From an uncultured Muribaculaceae bacterium (GTDB lineage: Bacteria > Bacteroidota > Bacteroidia > Bacteroidales > Muribaculaceae), in NCBI GenBank assembly GCA_910584365.1, contig CAJUAF010000004.1, positions 62,001 to 126,000 on the forward strand: 64,000 nucleotides of DNA. The letters are read 5' to 3'. Position numbers and translations under genes: made by a program. This document shows, one piece after another, positions 26,074-33,381 of the stretch. Under the pieces are notes generated by a model, which was given only the letters and a program-made list of their open reading frames with translations, did not search any database and had not been told where the DNA came from. Position 1 is the first letter of the stretch, and the number at the start of each line of letters is the position of its first letter.

Positions 26074-27498
26074 ATGAACGACAATTCTTTCTGGAACAGA
26101 CTCCGGCGCCTCGCCGAAAACTATTTTGTCCTGACTCCCTATCTCGTATCGCAGGAAGACGCCGAAGCCTCCATCCGCGAGGGAGTCAGCTTCCGGGGTA
26201 CGAATCTCATAATCCTGATGCTGGCCATACTGATAGCGTCTCTCGGCCTGAACACGAATTCCACCGCCGTCATCATCGGCGCCATGCTTATTTCCCCCCT
26301 TATGGGGCCGATTATCGGTATCGGACTGGGAATCGGAGTGACGGACTTCAACCTGGTAAAAAGATCGGTGCGCAACCTTGTCATTGCCGCCCTGTTCTCG
26401 GTATTGGCCTCCACGCTGTACTTTCTTATCTCGCCGGTAGCCGAAGGACACAGCGAACTGCTGGCCCGCACCTCCCCTACTATCTACGATGTCCTCATCG
26501 GACTGATCGGAGGAGGCGCCGGAATCGTCGGTATCTGCTCGAAAAGCAAAGGTAATGTAATCCCGGGCGTTGCAATCGCCACAGCCCTTATGCCCCCTCT
26601 CTGCACCGCCGGCTACGGACTCGCCACCCTCCAGATGCATTATTTTCTGGGGGCCACCTACCTGTTCCTGATAAATTCAATTTTCATCTGTCTCGCAACA
26701 TTCATCGGCGTAAAGATGTTCCACTTCAAAGCCGTCACGGTGGTCAATCCCGAACGTGCCCGCAAAATCCGGCGACTGGTCTATTCGCTGGCGATTCTCA
26801 CCCTTCTCCCGAGCGTATATCTGACGTACAATATGCTGCGCCAGAGCCGCTTCGATCTGAACGTCTCCAGCTTCATCAATGCCGAATGCCAATGGCCCGA
26901 CACCCATGTGCTTAGCTCCTCGGAACAATGGAACAACGGTCGCGACAAACAGATCAATCTTACGCTTATCGGACGTGTCCTGCCTCAGGATTCGCTGATC
27001 CTGGCTCTGTCCTCCCGTCTGCATTTCTACAATCTCCAGGGGACTACCATCAAGATTTTCCAGGGAGGCTCTCAGGTAAGTCCCGATGAACTCGGCCCGG
27101 GTTCGGTCCGCGACATCTATCAGGTATCACAGGCAGCTCTGTCGGCCAAGCAGGCCACTATCGATTCCCTCCGACATGAAATTGCCATAGACCGGGCCAC
27201 CAACTCCGCGGCGGCGGAAATCCTTCCGGAGCTTAAGATCGTATTCCCTTCAATCCGGGAAATAGCCATCAGCCGCACTGTGTTCGCCGACCCTCAGGAC
27301 AGCACTCTCGACACGGTCCAGGTGGCGCTGGTCAATTCCGCGGGAGGGATGTCACGCGCCACCTCCTCAGAACTCCAGCGTTATCTCCAGGCACGCCTGA
27401 AGTCACCCGATATCCGTATCGTGGAAGTGAATCTGTCTACCGCCCTCCCCGCGCCTAAAAAACAACAGCTCCCGGCCGGAGCCAGGAGCAGTCGGTGA
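26074..27498 (+). CDS. DUF389 (TIGR00341-type) membrane protein
   Basis: 474 aa. The first 240 residues hold six hydrophobic segments with family landmarks: LIILMLAILIASLGLN, VIIGAMLISPLMGPIIGIG, GVAIATALMPPLCTAGYGL. The C-terminal half is soluble, with a DSLRHEIAIDR coiled region and a repeated beta-alpha pattern. DUF389 proteins are widespread inner-membrane proteins of unknown function. The gene is monocistronic and ends 2 bp before the stop of the convergent FNT gene. The ATG at 26074 (MNDNSFWNRLRRLAENYF) is the best start. Confidence 0.9.
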   Translation: MNDNSFWNRLRRLAENYFVLTPYLVSQEDAEASIREGVSFRGTNLIILMLAILIASLGLNTNSTAVIIGAMLISPLMGPIIGIGLGIGVTDFNLVKRSVRNLVIAALFSVLASTLYFLISPVAEGHSELLARTSPTIYDVLIGLIGGGAGIVGICSKSKGNVIPGVAIATALMPPLCTAGYGLATLQMHYFLGATYLFLINSIFICLATFIGVKMFHFKAVTVVNPERARKIRRLVYSLAILTLLPSVYLTYNMLRQSRFDLNVSSFINAECQWPDTHVLSSSEQWNNGRDKQINLTLIGRVLPQDSLILALSSRLHFYNLQGTTIKIFQGGSQVSPDELGPGSVRDIYQVSQAALSAKQATIDSLRHEIAIDRATNSAAAEILPELKIVFPSIREIAISRTVFADPQDSTLDTVQVALVNSAGGMSRATSSELQRYLQARLKSPDIRIVEVNLSTALPAPKKQQLPAGARSSR

Positions 27499-27500
27499 AA

Positions 27501-28229
27501 TTATTCGGCTTTCGCGGAGCCGGCTTTGACGGCTCTTCTCTTCCGGGGCATGGAATCCGTTTCGGGCATCGCGCCTCCGGAGGATGCCTCTTCCCGCTCT
27601 GTCAGGGGGGTAAACCACGCCGGCATATCGATAACCAGGCGATAGAGATTACATCCGATATAATTTCCCGCGACCGTAGGCAGATAAGCTGCCAGCAGAT
27701 TCCAGCCATGCAGCGCGAGGAAGTCGCGGCCGCAGGAAGCGTAATAATACGAATCGGCGATGCAGTGAGGGAATCCGCAGATGATAAAGGCGGGAACGCC
27801 GAACAACAGCGGGAGCCAATTCTTCTTCATCCCCGCGCCGCGGACGGCTGCCGTCATTATAAAACCGCAGGGGATGGAAAGAAGTCCGCACATCAGGGGG
27901 CCCTTTCCGAGACGCATCAAAATGATATTCTGAGAGGCTTCCCGGATTTCAGGAGTGACCGTAAGCGCCGACAGAAGAAAACATCCGCCGAGATTCATCA
28001 ACAGCATCAGACCGAGAAGGGAGAGGTCTGTCCCCCGCCGGCTCCAGACGTGCTGGGCCTGCCCCGTGAACAGGGGAAGTTTCATCATTACCACTACAAT
28101 CAGTCCGAAAGCGAACATAACGGCCCCGGTGACACCTCCGACTTTCAGATATACCGTCGCGGCTATGCCGATTGCCCCTCCGGCCATCAGGGCACCGCTC
28201 AAAAATTTTACTGCACTCCTTTGATTCAT
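27501..28229 (-). CDS. formate/nitrite transporter (FNT) family channel
   Basis: 242 aa with six membrane helices. FNT signatures: the amphipathic entry KFLSGALMAGGAIGIAATVYL, GLIVVVMMKLPLFTGQ in the middle, NLGGCFLLSAL, CGLLSIPCGFIM, and the central-histidine motif CGFPHCIADSYY, followed by AGNYIGCNLYRL. FNT pentamers pass formate, nitrite, lactate or hydrosulfide anions; the substrate is not deducible here. The C-terminal 35 residues are basic and Ser/Ala-rich, longer than usual. A near-ideal promoter lies at 28274-28305. The gene is convergent with the DUF389 gene, 2 bp apart. Confidence 0.85.
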   Translation of the reverse strand: MNQRSAVKFLSGALMAGGAIGIAATVYLKVGGVTGAVMFAFGLIVVVMMKLPLFTGQAQHVWSRRGTDLSLLGLMLLMNLGGCFLLSALTVTPEIREASQNIILMRLGKGPLMCGLLSIPCGFIMTAAVRGAGMKKNWLPLLFGVPAFIICGFPHCIADSYYYASCGRDFLALHGWNLLAAYLPTVAGNYIGCNLYRLVIDMPAWFTPLTEREEASSGGAMPETDSMPRKRRAVKAGSAKAE

Positions 28230-28273
28230 ATTCTCATTTCATTGCGAAGCCCGCGGGCGTCCGTATTTTCCCG

Positions 28274-28305
28274 CAAAGTTAGCGATTTTATCGCGCCTGT
28301 ACAAA
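28274..28305 (-). promoter_or_regulatory. FNT gene promoter (-33 and -7)
   Basis: On the minus strand TTTG (28302-28305), 20 bp, then TAACTTTG (28274-28281), about 45 bp before the ATG at 28229. Confidence 0.7.
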
Positions 28306-28336
28306 AAAATTCCGCAGGACAGCAGCCCGCGGAACA
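28302..28336 (-). terminator. hairpin with U-tract upstream of the FNT promoter
   Basis: On the minus strand TTCCGC (28329-28334) pairs with GCGGAA (28310-28315), followed by a run of seven T. It would end a leftward transcript coming from 28340-28460. The T-run doubles as part of the FNT -33 region. The rest of the 350-bp gap holds a -7 box near 28459 and no convincing gene. Confidence 0.4.
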
Positions 28337-28458
28337 TTATTGTCGCAATATTAAAAAATTCCCCTTTGATACAATCCCCAACTGAAACTGCCCCCAATCA
28401 GGGCAGCCGATAAAGGTTTCTCTTCATTGATCTATCTCTTATATACTCTATCACACTG

Positions 28459-28466
28459 CAAAATTA
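28459..28466 (-). promoter_or_regulatory. possible -7 box for a short leftward transcript
   Basis: The minus strand reads TAATTTTG. With the hairpin at 28302-28336 it would define an RNA of about 145 nt with no good protein-coding frame. Confidence 0.3.
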
Positions 28467-28551
28467 CTCAATTTTCTTCATTCCACGATGGTTTTTGAGG
28501 ACTTTTTTTGCCTTTGTAGGGTATCTGTGACGCCTTTTTCAATATTTTTAG

Positions 28552-28559
28552 TAAATTTG
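28552..28559 (+). promoter_or_regulatory. -7 promoter box of the GH53 gene
   Basis: TAAATTTG lies 22 bp before the ATG at 28581. It rules out the longer frame that begins at 28488. Confidence 0.55.
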
Positions 28560-28580
28560 CATTGTCAAACCTTAAAATCC

Positions 28581-29723
28581 ATGAAAAAAGTTGCCGTTAC
28601 AGCCACAAAATACCTGCTTGGCATCCTCTCTCTGACCTCTGTTTTCACCTTGCGCGCCGAGCGTCCGGACCATCTCTGGCTGGGAGCCGACATCAGCGGG
28701 ACCACCTTCGACGAGGCCCGGGGGATCTTCACAGCCGATACGGCGGGGAATCTTACCGAGAATACCCGCCTTATGAAACAGTACGGGATGGATGCCGTGA
28801 GGCTGCGCGTATGGGTTGACCCGCGGGGCGGATGGAGCGCAAAAGAGGATGTCCTGGAAATGGCCCGTCGCGCCAGGAAACTCGGGATGGAAATAATGAT
28901 TGATTTCCATTACTCCGACTGGTGGGCCGATCCCGAGAAGCAGAATATTCCAGCCGCATGGAAAAATCTCAGTCTGGAGGAGATGAAGAAAGCACTCGCC
29001 GACCATACGGAGGAGACTCTGCGGCTGCTGAAAAACGACGGTATAGACGTGCGCTGGGTGCAGGTCGGCAACGAGACCCGAAACGGCTTTCTTTGGCCGA
29101 TGGGGCGCATCGATGTCGGAAACATGGAGAATATCGCCGCCTACGCGGCCCTGACGACAGCGGGGTATGACGCCGTCAAGCGTGTATATCCCGATGCGCA
29201 GGTCATCGTGCATCTCGACAACGGATTCGACAGCGCATCGTTCAACACCATATTCGACGGCCTCAAAGAGTATGGAGGCAAATGGGACACCATCGGTATG
29301 AGCGTATATCCTTACTGGGCGATGCTGTATAACCACGAGCCGGACGCAGCCTCGACCATACGCGATGCAATAGCCAACATCCGGCAGCTGCACAGTAAAT
29401 ACGGCTGCGAGGTAATGATTGTGGAAGTCGGCGTCGACTCCACCACTCCCGCAGAGGGTCTCGACATCATGAATTCCCTGTTCGACGCGGTAATCAACGA
29501 TGCCGACGGAGCCTGCACGGGAGTATTCTATTGGGCTCCGGAAGCGTTCGTCACCATCGACAGCGAAGGAAATCCCCGCGGTTACCGTCTCGGAGCCTTC
29601 ACCATTGAGCCTTCTGATCCAAGTAACCATAACGCGAAACCATATCCTCCTTATGTAAAGGAAGCACCTCGCCCGACAGTCATCATGGATTCCTATACCC
29701 GCGCTGCCCGGATGATGCGCTGA
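28581..29723 (+). CDS. GH53 arabinogalactan endo-beta-1,4-galactanase
   Basis: 380 aa from the ATG at 28581, with signal peptide MKKVAVTATKYLLGILSLTS and cleavage near residue 27. GH53 cleaves beta-1,4-galactan side chains of pectin. Features: GADISGTTFDEARG at the barrel start, VRLRVWVDP, DFHYSDWWADPEKQ, the acid/base Glu165 in VQVGNETRNG, and the nucleophile Glu282 in VMIVEVGVD. The length fits the single-domain enzyme. It acts outside the cytoplasm, probably together with the GH35 beta-galactosidase encoded nearby, although no SusC/SusD pair is present. A promoter box precedes it. Confidence 0.94.
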   Translation: MKKVAVTATKYLLGILSLTSVFTLRAERPDHLWLGADISGTTFDEARGIFTADTAGNLTENTRLMKQYGMDAVRLRVWVDPRGGWSAKEDVLEMARRARKLGMEIMIDFHYSDWWADPEKQNIPAAWKNLSLEEMKKALADHTEETLRLLKNDGIDVRWVQVGNETRNGFLWPMGRIDVGNMENIAAYAALTTAGYDAVKRVYPDAQVIVHLDNGFDSASFNTIFDGLKEYGGKWDTIGMSVYPYWAMLYNHEPDAASTIRDAIANIRQLHSKYGCEVMIVEVGVDSTTPAEGLDIMNSLFDAVINDADGACTGVFYWAPEAFVTIDSEGNPRGYRLGAFTIEPSDPSNHNAKPYPPYVKEAPRPTVIMDSYTRAARMMR

Positions 29724-29807
29724 CCCGCAGCGTACCATCCGCGGAAAGGGATAAACATTGAATCCCCGTCATTGTTAATATGTGTAGTGACATTACAATT
29801 ATTGACA

Positions 29808-31076
29808 ATGGCTGATACCTCCGATACTTCCGCATCCAATGCCGCGCAGACCTCCGGCACACTGCCGCAGGGAAATTCCCTATTGGCCGAAAAGCTGATC
29901 CACTCCCGGAACTATTACTGGTTTCTGGTGGTGTATCTTGTACTGCTCAGTGCGCTGGGGTCGTTTGTCAACGATATGTATAGTCCTGCCCTGCCGGCTA
30001 TGTGCAGGTTCTTCGGATGCAGTGTGCCGCTGGCCCAGATGGGTCTTACCATGGGCATGATCGGTCTGGCGCTCGGCCAGCTTGTCCTGGGACCTGTCAG
30101 CGATCGCTTCGGACGCAAACCCGTATTGATTTACTCCGTAGCGCTTTTCATAGTTGCCGCTGTCGTCAGCACTTTCTCGCCGAATATCCATGTCTTCAAC
30201 ATCTGCCGCCTGTTCCAGGGGCTCGGAGCCTCGGGAGGATATTTCCTCGCACGCACGATTCCGGCCGACGTGTATGCCGGGCGCGGACTGGCCAGGCTCA
30301 TGGCTCTGGTCGGAGCCATCAACGGCATCGCGCCCGCCTCAGCTCCGGTCATAGGTGGTGTGACCGCCGACGCTTTCGGATGGAAGGGAGTGTTCGTGGT
30401 TCTGGCCGCTTTCGCCGGAATTATCCTGGTGCTTGCCTGGATAATGAAAGAATCCCTTTCCGTGAGTGCCCGCACCCGGGGCTCGTTTCTACAGTCGTTC
30501 ACCGGCTATCGGCTCCTGCTGCGCAACAAGCCCTTCATCATCCATACCTGCCTCAAGGGGATCGCGCTCGGACTGTTGTTCGCCTATATTTCCGCCTCTC
30601 CCTTTATTCTCCAGACGCATTACGGCCTTTCACAGACCGGCTACGGACTGGTCATCGGCTTCAACGCCCTGTTTATGGCCGTAGGCTCAATGCTGGCGCT
30701 GAAATTCAAGCTGTTAAAAAACGCGGCGGTAGCCGGCGCCTTTATCGCGGCCGCAGGAGTCTGCGGGCAGGCCATAGCCCTTTATACCGTTCATAGTATC
30801 TGGGTCTTCGAACTGTTCATGCTTGTGATTCTATTTGCCCTCGGGCTGATATTCACCGCCTCGAACACCCTGGCGATGAACGAAGGCAGGCACCATGCCG
30901 GGGAAGCAGCCGCTCTTGTCGGCATCTCCGGCTACATTGTCGGAGCGATAGTGTCCCCGCTGGTAGGAACGGGGAACATACTCCACTCCACCGCCATCGT
31001 GTTCATAGTCCTGTCGGCCGTCGTGGTTATCTTCGCCATTGCCTCGCGTCTGCTTCCTCCCGACCTGAACAAATGA
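29808..31076 (+). CDS. Bcr/CflA-family drug exporter (MFS)
   Basis: About 422 aa from the ATG at 29808; an in-frame TTG at 29772 is less likely. Twelve membrane helices with MFS motif A after helix 2 (GPVSDRFGRKPVL). The first helix has VNDMYSPALPAM, typical of Bcr/CflA proton-driven drug exporters (bicyclomycin, chloramphenicol type). The polar Ser/Thr/Ala N-terminus (residues 1-35) is longer than in E. coli Bcr. It stands alone, 84 bp after the GH53 gene. The substrate is unknown. Confidence 0.9.
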   Translation: MADTSDTSASNAAQTSGTLPQGNSLLAEKLIHSRNYYWFLVVYLVLLSALGSFVNDMYSPALPAMCRFFGCSVPLAQMGLTMGMIGLALGQLVLGPVSDRFGRKPVLIYSVALFIVAAVVSTFSPNIHVFNICRLFQGLGASGGYFLARTIPADVYAGRGLARLMALVGAINGIAPASAPVIGGVTADAFGWKGVFVVLAAFAGIILVLAWIMKESLSVSARTRGSFLQSFTGYRLLLRNKPFIIHTCLKGIALGLLFAYISASPFILQTHYGLSQTGYGLVIGFNALFMAVGSMLALKFKLLKNAAVAGAFIAAAGVCGQAIALYTVHSIWVFELFMLVILFALGLIFTASNTLAMNEGRHHAGEAAALVGISGYIVGAIVSPLVGTGNILHSTAIVFIVLSAVVVIFAIASRLLPPDLNK

Positions 31077-31093
31077 CGGCGCGGGCCACAGAC

Positions 31094-31125
31094 TTTGGTT
31101 TCTTCAGAAATTTTGCGTAATTTTG
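31094..31125 (+). promoter_or_regulatory. promoter of the small membrane protein-yjbQ pair
   Basis: TTTG (31094-31097) followed after 20 bp by TAATTTTG (31118-31125), 35 bp before the ATG at 31161. Confidence 0.65.
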
Positions 31126-31160
31126 TCCGCTGATCAACTAACGGACAAGATAAACCGCAA

Positions 31161-31379
31161 ATGTTAAGCAACAGGGTAAAACGCAATATCTGGCTGACGT
31201 TCGCCATCCTGTCGGCGGCGTGTGTCGCCGACCGCACGATACGGCTGATTGACGGGACCGCCGACTGGTGGAATCTCGCATCCACCGTCATAATAACGGC
31301 CTTCTGCATCAAATTCTATATCTGCTATCGGAATCAGGTCAGGAACGAGGATAATAACAGAAAACAAAGGGAAATATGA
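31161..31379 (+). CDS. small membrane protein coupled to yjbQ
   Basis: 72 aa. It has a basic start (MLSNRVKRNIW), a hydrophobic segment (about 9-24), a WWNLASTVIITAFCIKFYICY second segment and a charged tail. A good promoter precedes it. Its stop overlaps the yjbQ start in an ATGA junction (31376-31379), strong evidence that it is translated. I recognise no family. A role as a membrane partner of YjbQ is pure inference. Confidence 0.7.
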   Translation: MLSNRVKRNIWLTFAILSAACVADRTIRLIDGTADWWNLASTVIITAFCIKFYICYRNQVRNEDNNRKQREI

Positions 31380-31789
31380 TAACTCAGACTGAATTCTCTC
31401 TGCGCCCCTTTCCACGCGGGATTCATCTTGTCACCGGGGCAGTACTTGAAAAACTCCCCTCCCTCCCGTCGAAGGGATTGTTGCATCTGCTTATAAAGCA
31501 TACGTCGGCGGCTCTGGCGCTGAACGAAAATGCCGATCCCGATGTGCGCCGCGACCTCAATGCCATCTTCGACCGACTTGTTCCTGAAAACGCACCTTTT
31601 TATCTCCACACCGACGAAGGTCCGGACGATATGCCGTCCCATGCCAAATCCGTCATAGTCGGTTCCTCCCTTACCCTCCCCGTTACCGGCGGCCGGCTGA
31701 ACCTCGGGACCTGGCAGGGAATCTACCTGTGTGAGTTCCGCGATTACGGAGGTCCCCGCAGAATCGTCGCTACCGTCATCAGAGACTGA
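31376..31789 (+). CDS. yjbQ: YjbQ family (UPF0047) protein
   Basis: 137 aa, the normal length for the family. Landmarks are GLLHLLIKHTSAALALNENADPDVRRDL (with the conserved His, Thr-Ser and Glu), LHTDEGPDDMPSHAKSVIVGSS (second His) and GTWQGIYLCEFRD. Members form trimers with a metal or anion site; some rescue thiamine-phosphate synthase loss (secondary ThiE activity), so the true reaction is unsettled. It is coupled to the preceding small membrane gene. About 125 bp downstream lies the convergent tRNA-Ser terminator. Confidence 0.93.
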   Translation: MITQTEFSLRPFPRGIHLVTGAVLEKLPSLPSKGLLHLLIKHTSAALALNENADPDVRRDLNAIFDRLVPENAPFYLHTDEGPDDMPSHAKSVIVGSSLTLPVTGGRLNLGTWQGIYLCEFRDYGGPRRIVATVIRD

Positions 31790-31866
31790 CGCATCCTTCC
31801 CGACGGACGTCCTGGAAATCGCCCCCTCGGATGAACCATCCCGACACCGTTCTCGCCAACCGGACG

Positions 31867-31910
31867 AAAAAGAAAGCGATGCGCCAAAATAGTGAATTTT
31901 GACACATCGC
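31867..31910 (-). terminator. tRNA-Ser terminator
   Basis: On the minus strand a 15-bp stem (31910-31896 with 31890-31876, two G-U pairs) around a 5-nt loop is followed by TTTCTTTTT. It lies 4 bp after the tRNA 3' end. Confidence 0.85.
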
Positions 31911-31914
31911 CTTG

Positions 31915-32001
31915 CGGAAGGGACGAGATTCGAACTCGTGGTAGGATTACTCCTACGTCAGTTTAGCAAACTGGTGGTTTCAGCCACTCACCCACCCTTC
32001 C
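31915..32001 (-). tRNA. tRNA-Ser (GCT)
   Basis: 87 nt with a long variable arm. The acceptor GGAAGGG pairs with CCCTTCC and the discriminator is G. The anticodon loop TTGCTAA carries GCT, reading AGC and AGU. The T-arm GAGTTCGAATCTC is normal. CCA is not encoded. Confidence 0.95.
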
Positions 32002-32073
32002 AGGAGAAAAGATGTATGGTCGAACAGACCGCGAAAATCCTTTCGCGCCAACCGGCTTTCCGGTTTTGCAGTG

Positions 32074-32104
32074 CAAAGGTAAGCAATTGCTTTGGATTAT
32101 ACAA
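32074..32104 (-). promoter_or_regulatory. tRNA-Ser promoter (-33 and -7)
   Basis: On the minus strand TTG (32102-32104), 20 bp, then TACCTTTG (32074-32081), about 72 bp before the mature tRNA. From here to 32415 the sequence is AT-rich with no gene seen. Confidence 0.65.
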
Positions 32105-32415
32105 ATATTCGGCGATGTTTTTTCATATCGTTTTTTCCCCACATGATTTTTGCCTTATTTTTACAGGAAATTACGGGGACCTCTCGGTTTTTCCGGCGCG
32201 TTCCCGGGCAATATTAACTCCGACACGCCGACGCGCAAGAGAAAAGCATCCGCAGCCATAACAGACAAAAAATATGTTATAAAACACATTTTCCTCCCAT
32301 CGCCGACCCCGGTTTTGATAAATTAACAAATAAGGAAATTTCGCGGTCAGAAACCTCAGAAAGCCGTTTTTCTCACCCACCGAGAGGCTAAAGAGGTGAC
32401 TGCTAATGAACTAAA

Positions 32416-32447
32416 TTTGGCCATCAGCGGTTTTATTCGTAACTTTG
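32416..32447 (+). promoter_or_regulatory. promoter of the thioredoxin-fold gene
   Basis: TTTGG (32416-32420) and TAACTTTG (32440-32447) with 20-bp spacing between TTG and the -7 box. Transcription would start near 32453, leaving a leader of about 150 nt before the ATG at 32607. Confidence 0.7.
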
Positions 32448-32468
32448 CACCCGAAAGAGTAAATAAGC

Positions 32469-32505
32469 GGACGCCACAGAGGTGGCATCCATGCCGAAAA
32501 TCGGC
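32469..32505 (+). promoter_or_regulatory. structured 5' leader with two adjacent hairpins
   Basis: Hairpin 1 (32469-32490) has an 8-bp stem with one C/A mismatch around an AGAG loop. Hairpin 2 (32493-32505) is GCCGA-AAA-TCGGC. They lie just after the transcription start of the 150-nt leader, with a further unpaired 100 nt before the ATG. I could not match the leader to a known riboswitch or sRNA family. Confidence 0.4.
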
Positions 32506-32606
32506 AAGGGACCGACAGATGCCTGCTGTGCCTGAGACATATCGTAAGACATCTTTTTACCTGCTCACTCCATCGGTTCCTTAATTATGAACCTCAACTC
32601 AATCAA

Positions 32607-33182
32607 ATGAAGAAGACAATGATTCTCATTGCCGCCTTCACTGTCCTGATTACCTCGCTTTCCGCCGCCGTCGACGACCGTCGGGTGGCAGCTTTCGGCC
32701 AGGAGGCCCCCGCCGTGGTTGTAGAACGGCAGGGTACCGTACAGGCCCTGGAAGCTCTGCGCGGTAAATGGGTTGTGCTGTCTTTCTGGTCCTCCACCGA
32801 CCCCGTGTCGCGTATGACCCAGAACCGCATCGCTTCGATTGTGAAATCGCGCCCTGCGGCGACAGCCGGTGAAAAGAGCAATGATGCTGAAATTGAATTT
32901 CGCACCCCCGCCGGGACATACCAGCTTGATGCCCGGACAGAAGTCGAAGTATTGTCGGTCAATTTCGACCGTTCCGAACCGTTGATGAACGAAATCGTAA
33001 AGCTCGACAATCTTCTTGAAAGCTCCCAGTCAAGAGTGTCATCCCCCCGGGATATACATCACCTCTGTGACGCTTTCAGAATGGACAACGGCCTGAGGGC
33101 CTTCATCATCAATCCCGAGGGAGAGATAGTGATGGCCGACCCTGATGAAGACGCCCTGCGTCTCCTGCTCGCCAGCCGCTGA
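32607..33182 (+). CDS. exported thioredoxin-fold protein lacking CxxC
   Basis: 191 aa. The signal peptide (MKKTMILIAAFTVLITSLSAA) directs export. The stretch LRGKWVVLSFWSSTDPVSRMTQ is the thioredoxin/TlpA strand-and-helix start, but the usual CxxC after the Trp is replaced by SSTDP, so no disulfide chemistry is expected there. Cys appears only in HHLCDAFRM. The end (GLRAFIINPEGEIVMADPDEDALRLLL) matches the fold's cis-Pro and final strand region. A redox-inactive binding or sensor role is possible. The gene is monocistronic, with a strong promoter, a 150-nt leader and a terminator. Confidence 0.78.
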   Translation: MKKTMILIAAFTVLITSLSAAVDDRRVAAFGQEAPAVVVERQGTVQALEALRGKWVVLSFWSSTDPVSRMTQNRIASIVKSRPAATAGEKSNDAEIEFRTPAGTYQLDARTEVEVLSVNFDRSEPLMNEIVKLDNLLESSQSRVSSPRDIHHLCDAFRMDNGLRAFIINPEGEIVMADPDEDALRLLLASR

Positions 33183-33220
33183 GTCCGTCATCCCCATGAT
33201 AATCCGACCACAGATTAAAC

Positions 33221-33252
33221 TGCCGTCCGGCATTTCCGGAACGGCATTTTTT
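33221..33252 (+). terminator. terminator after the thioredoxin-fold gene
   Basis: TGCCGTCCGG pairs with CCGG-A-ACGGCA (one bulged A) around CATTT, followed by TTTTTT, 38 bp after the stop. Confidence 0.85.
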
Positions 33253-33381
33253 GTTATATAACCCTGGCTGAGAGCCTCTTTATAAGCGAGTCTCTCCTGA
33301 CGGCAATAATTATTTTATAACAGGATACTAAACTTCGGGGAAAGAAATCAGGTTATATTGGAAACGAGGGTATATTCTACA

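Noticed and set aside
28340..28460. Possible tiny leftward protein in the gap before the GH53 gene
   Set aside because: The readable frame has no ATG, GTG or TTG start, and the only ATG frame gives eight codons.
32396..32584. 62-codon frame before the thioredoxin-fold gene
   Set aside because: It spans the promoter and the leader hairpins and resembles no protein; the promoter lies inside it.
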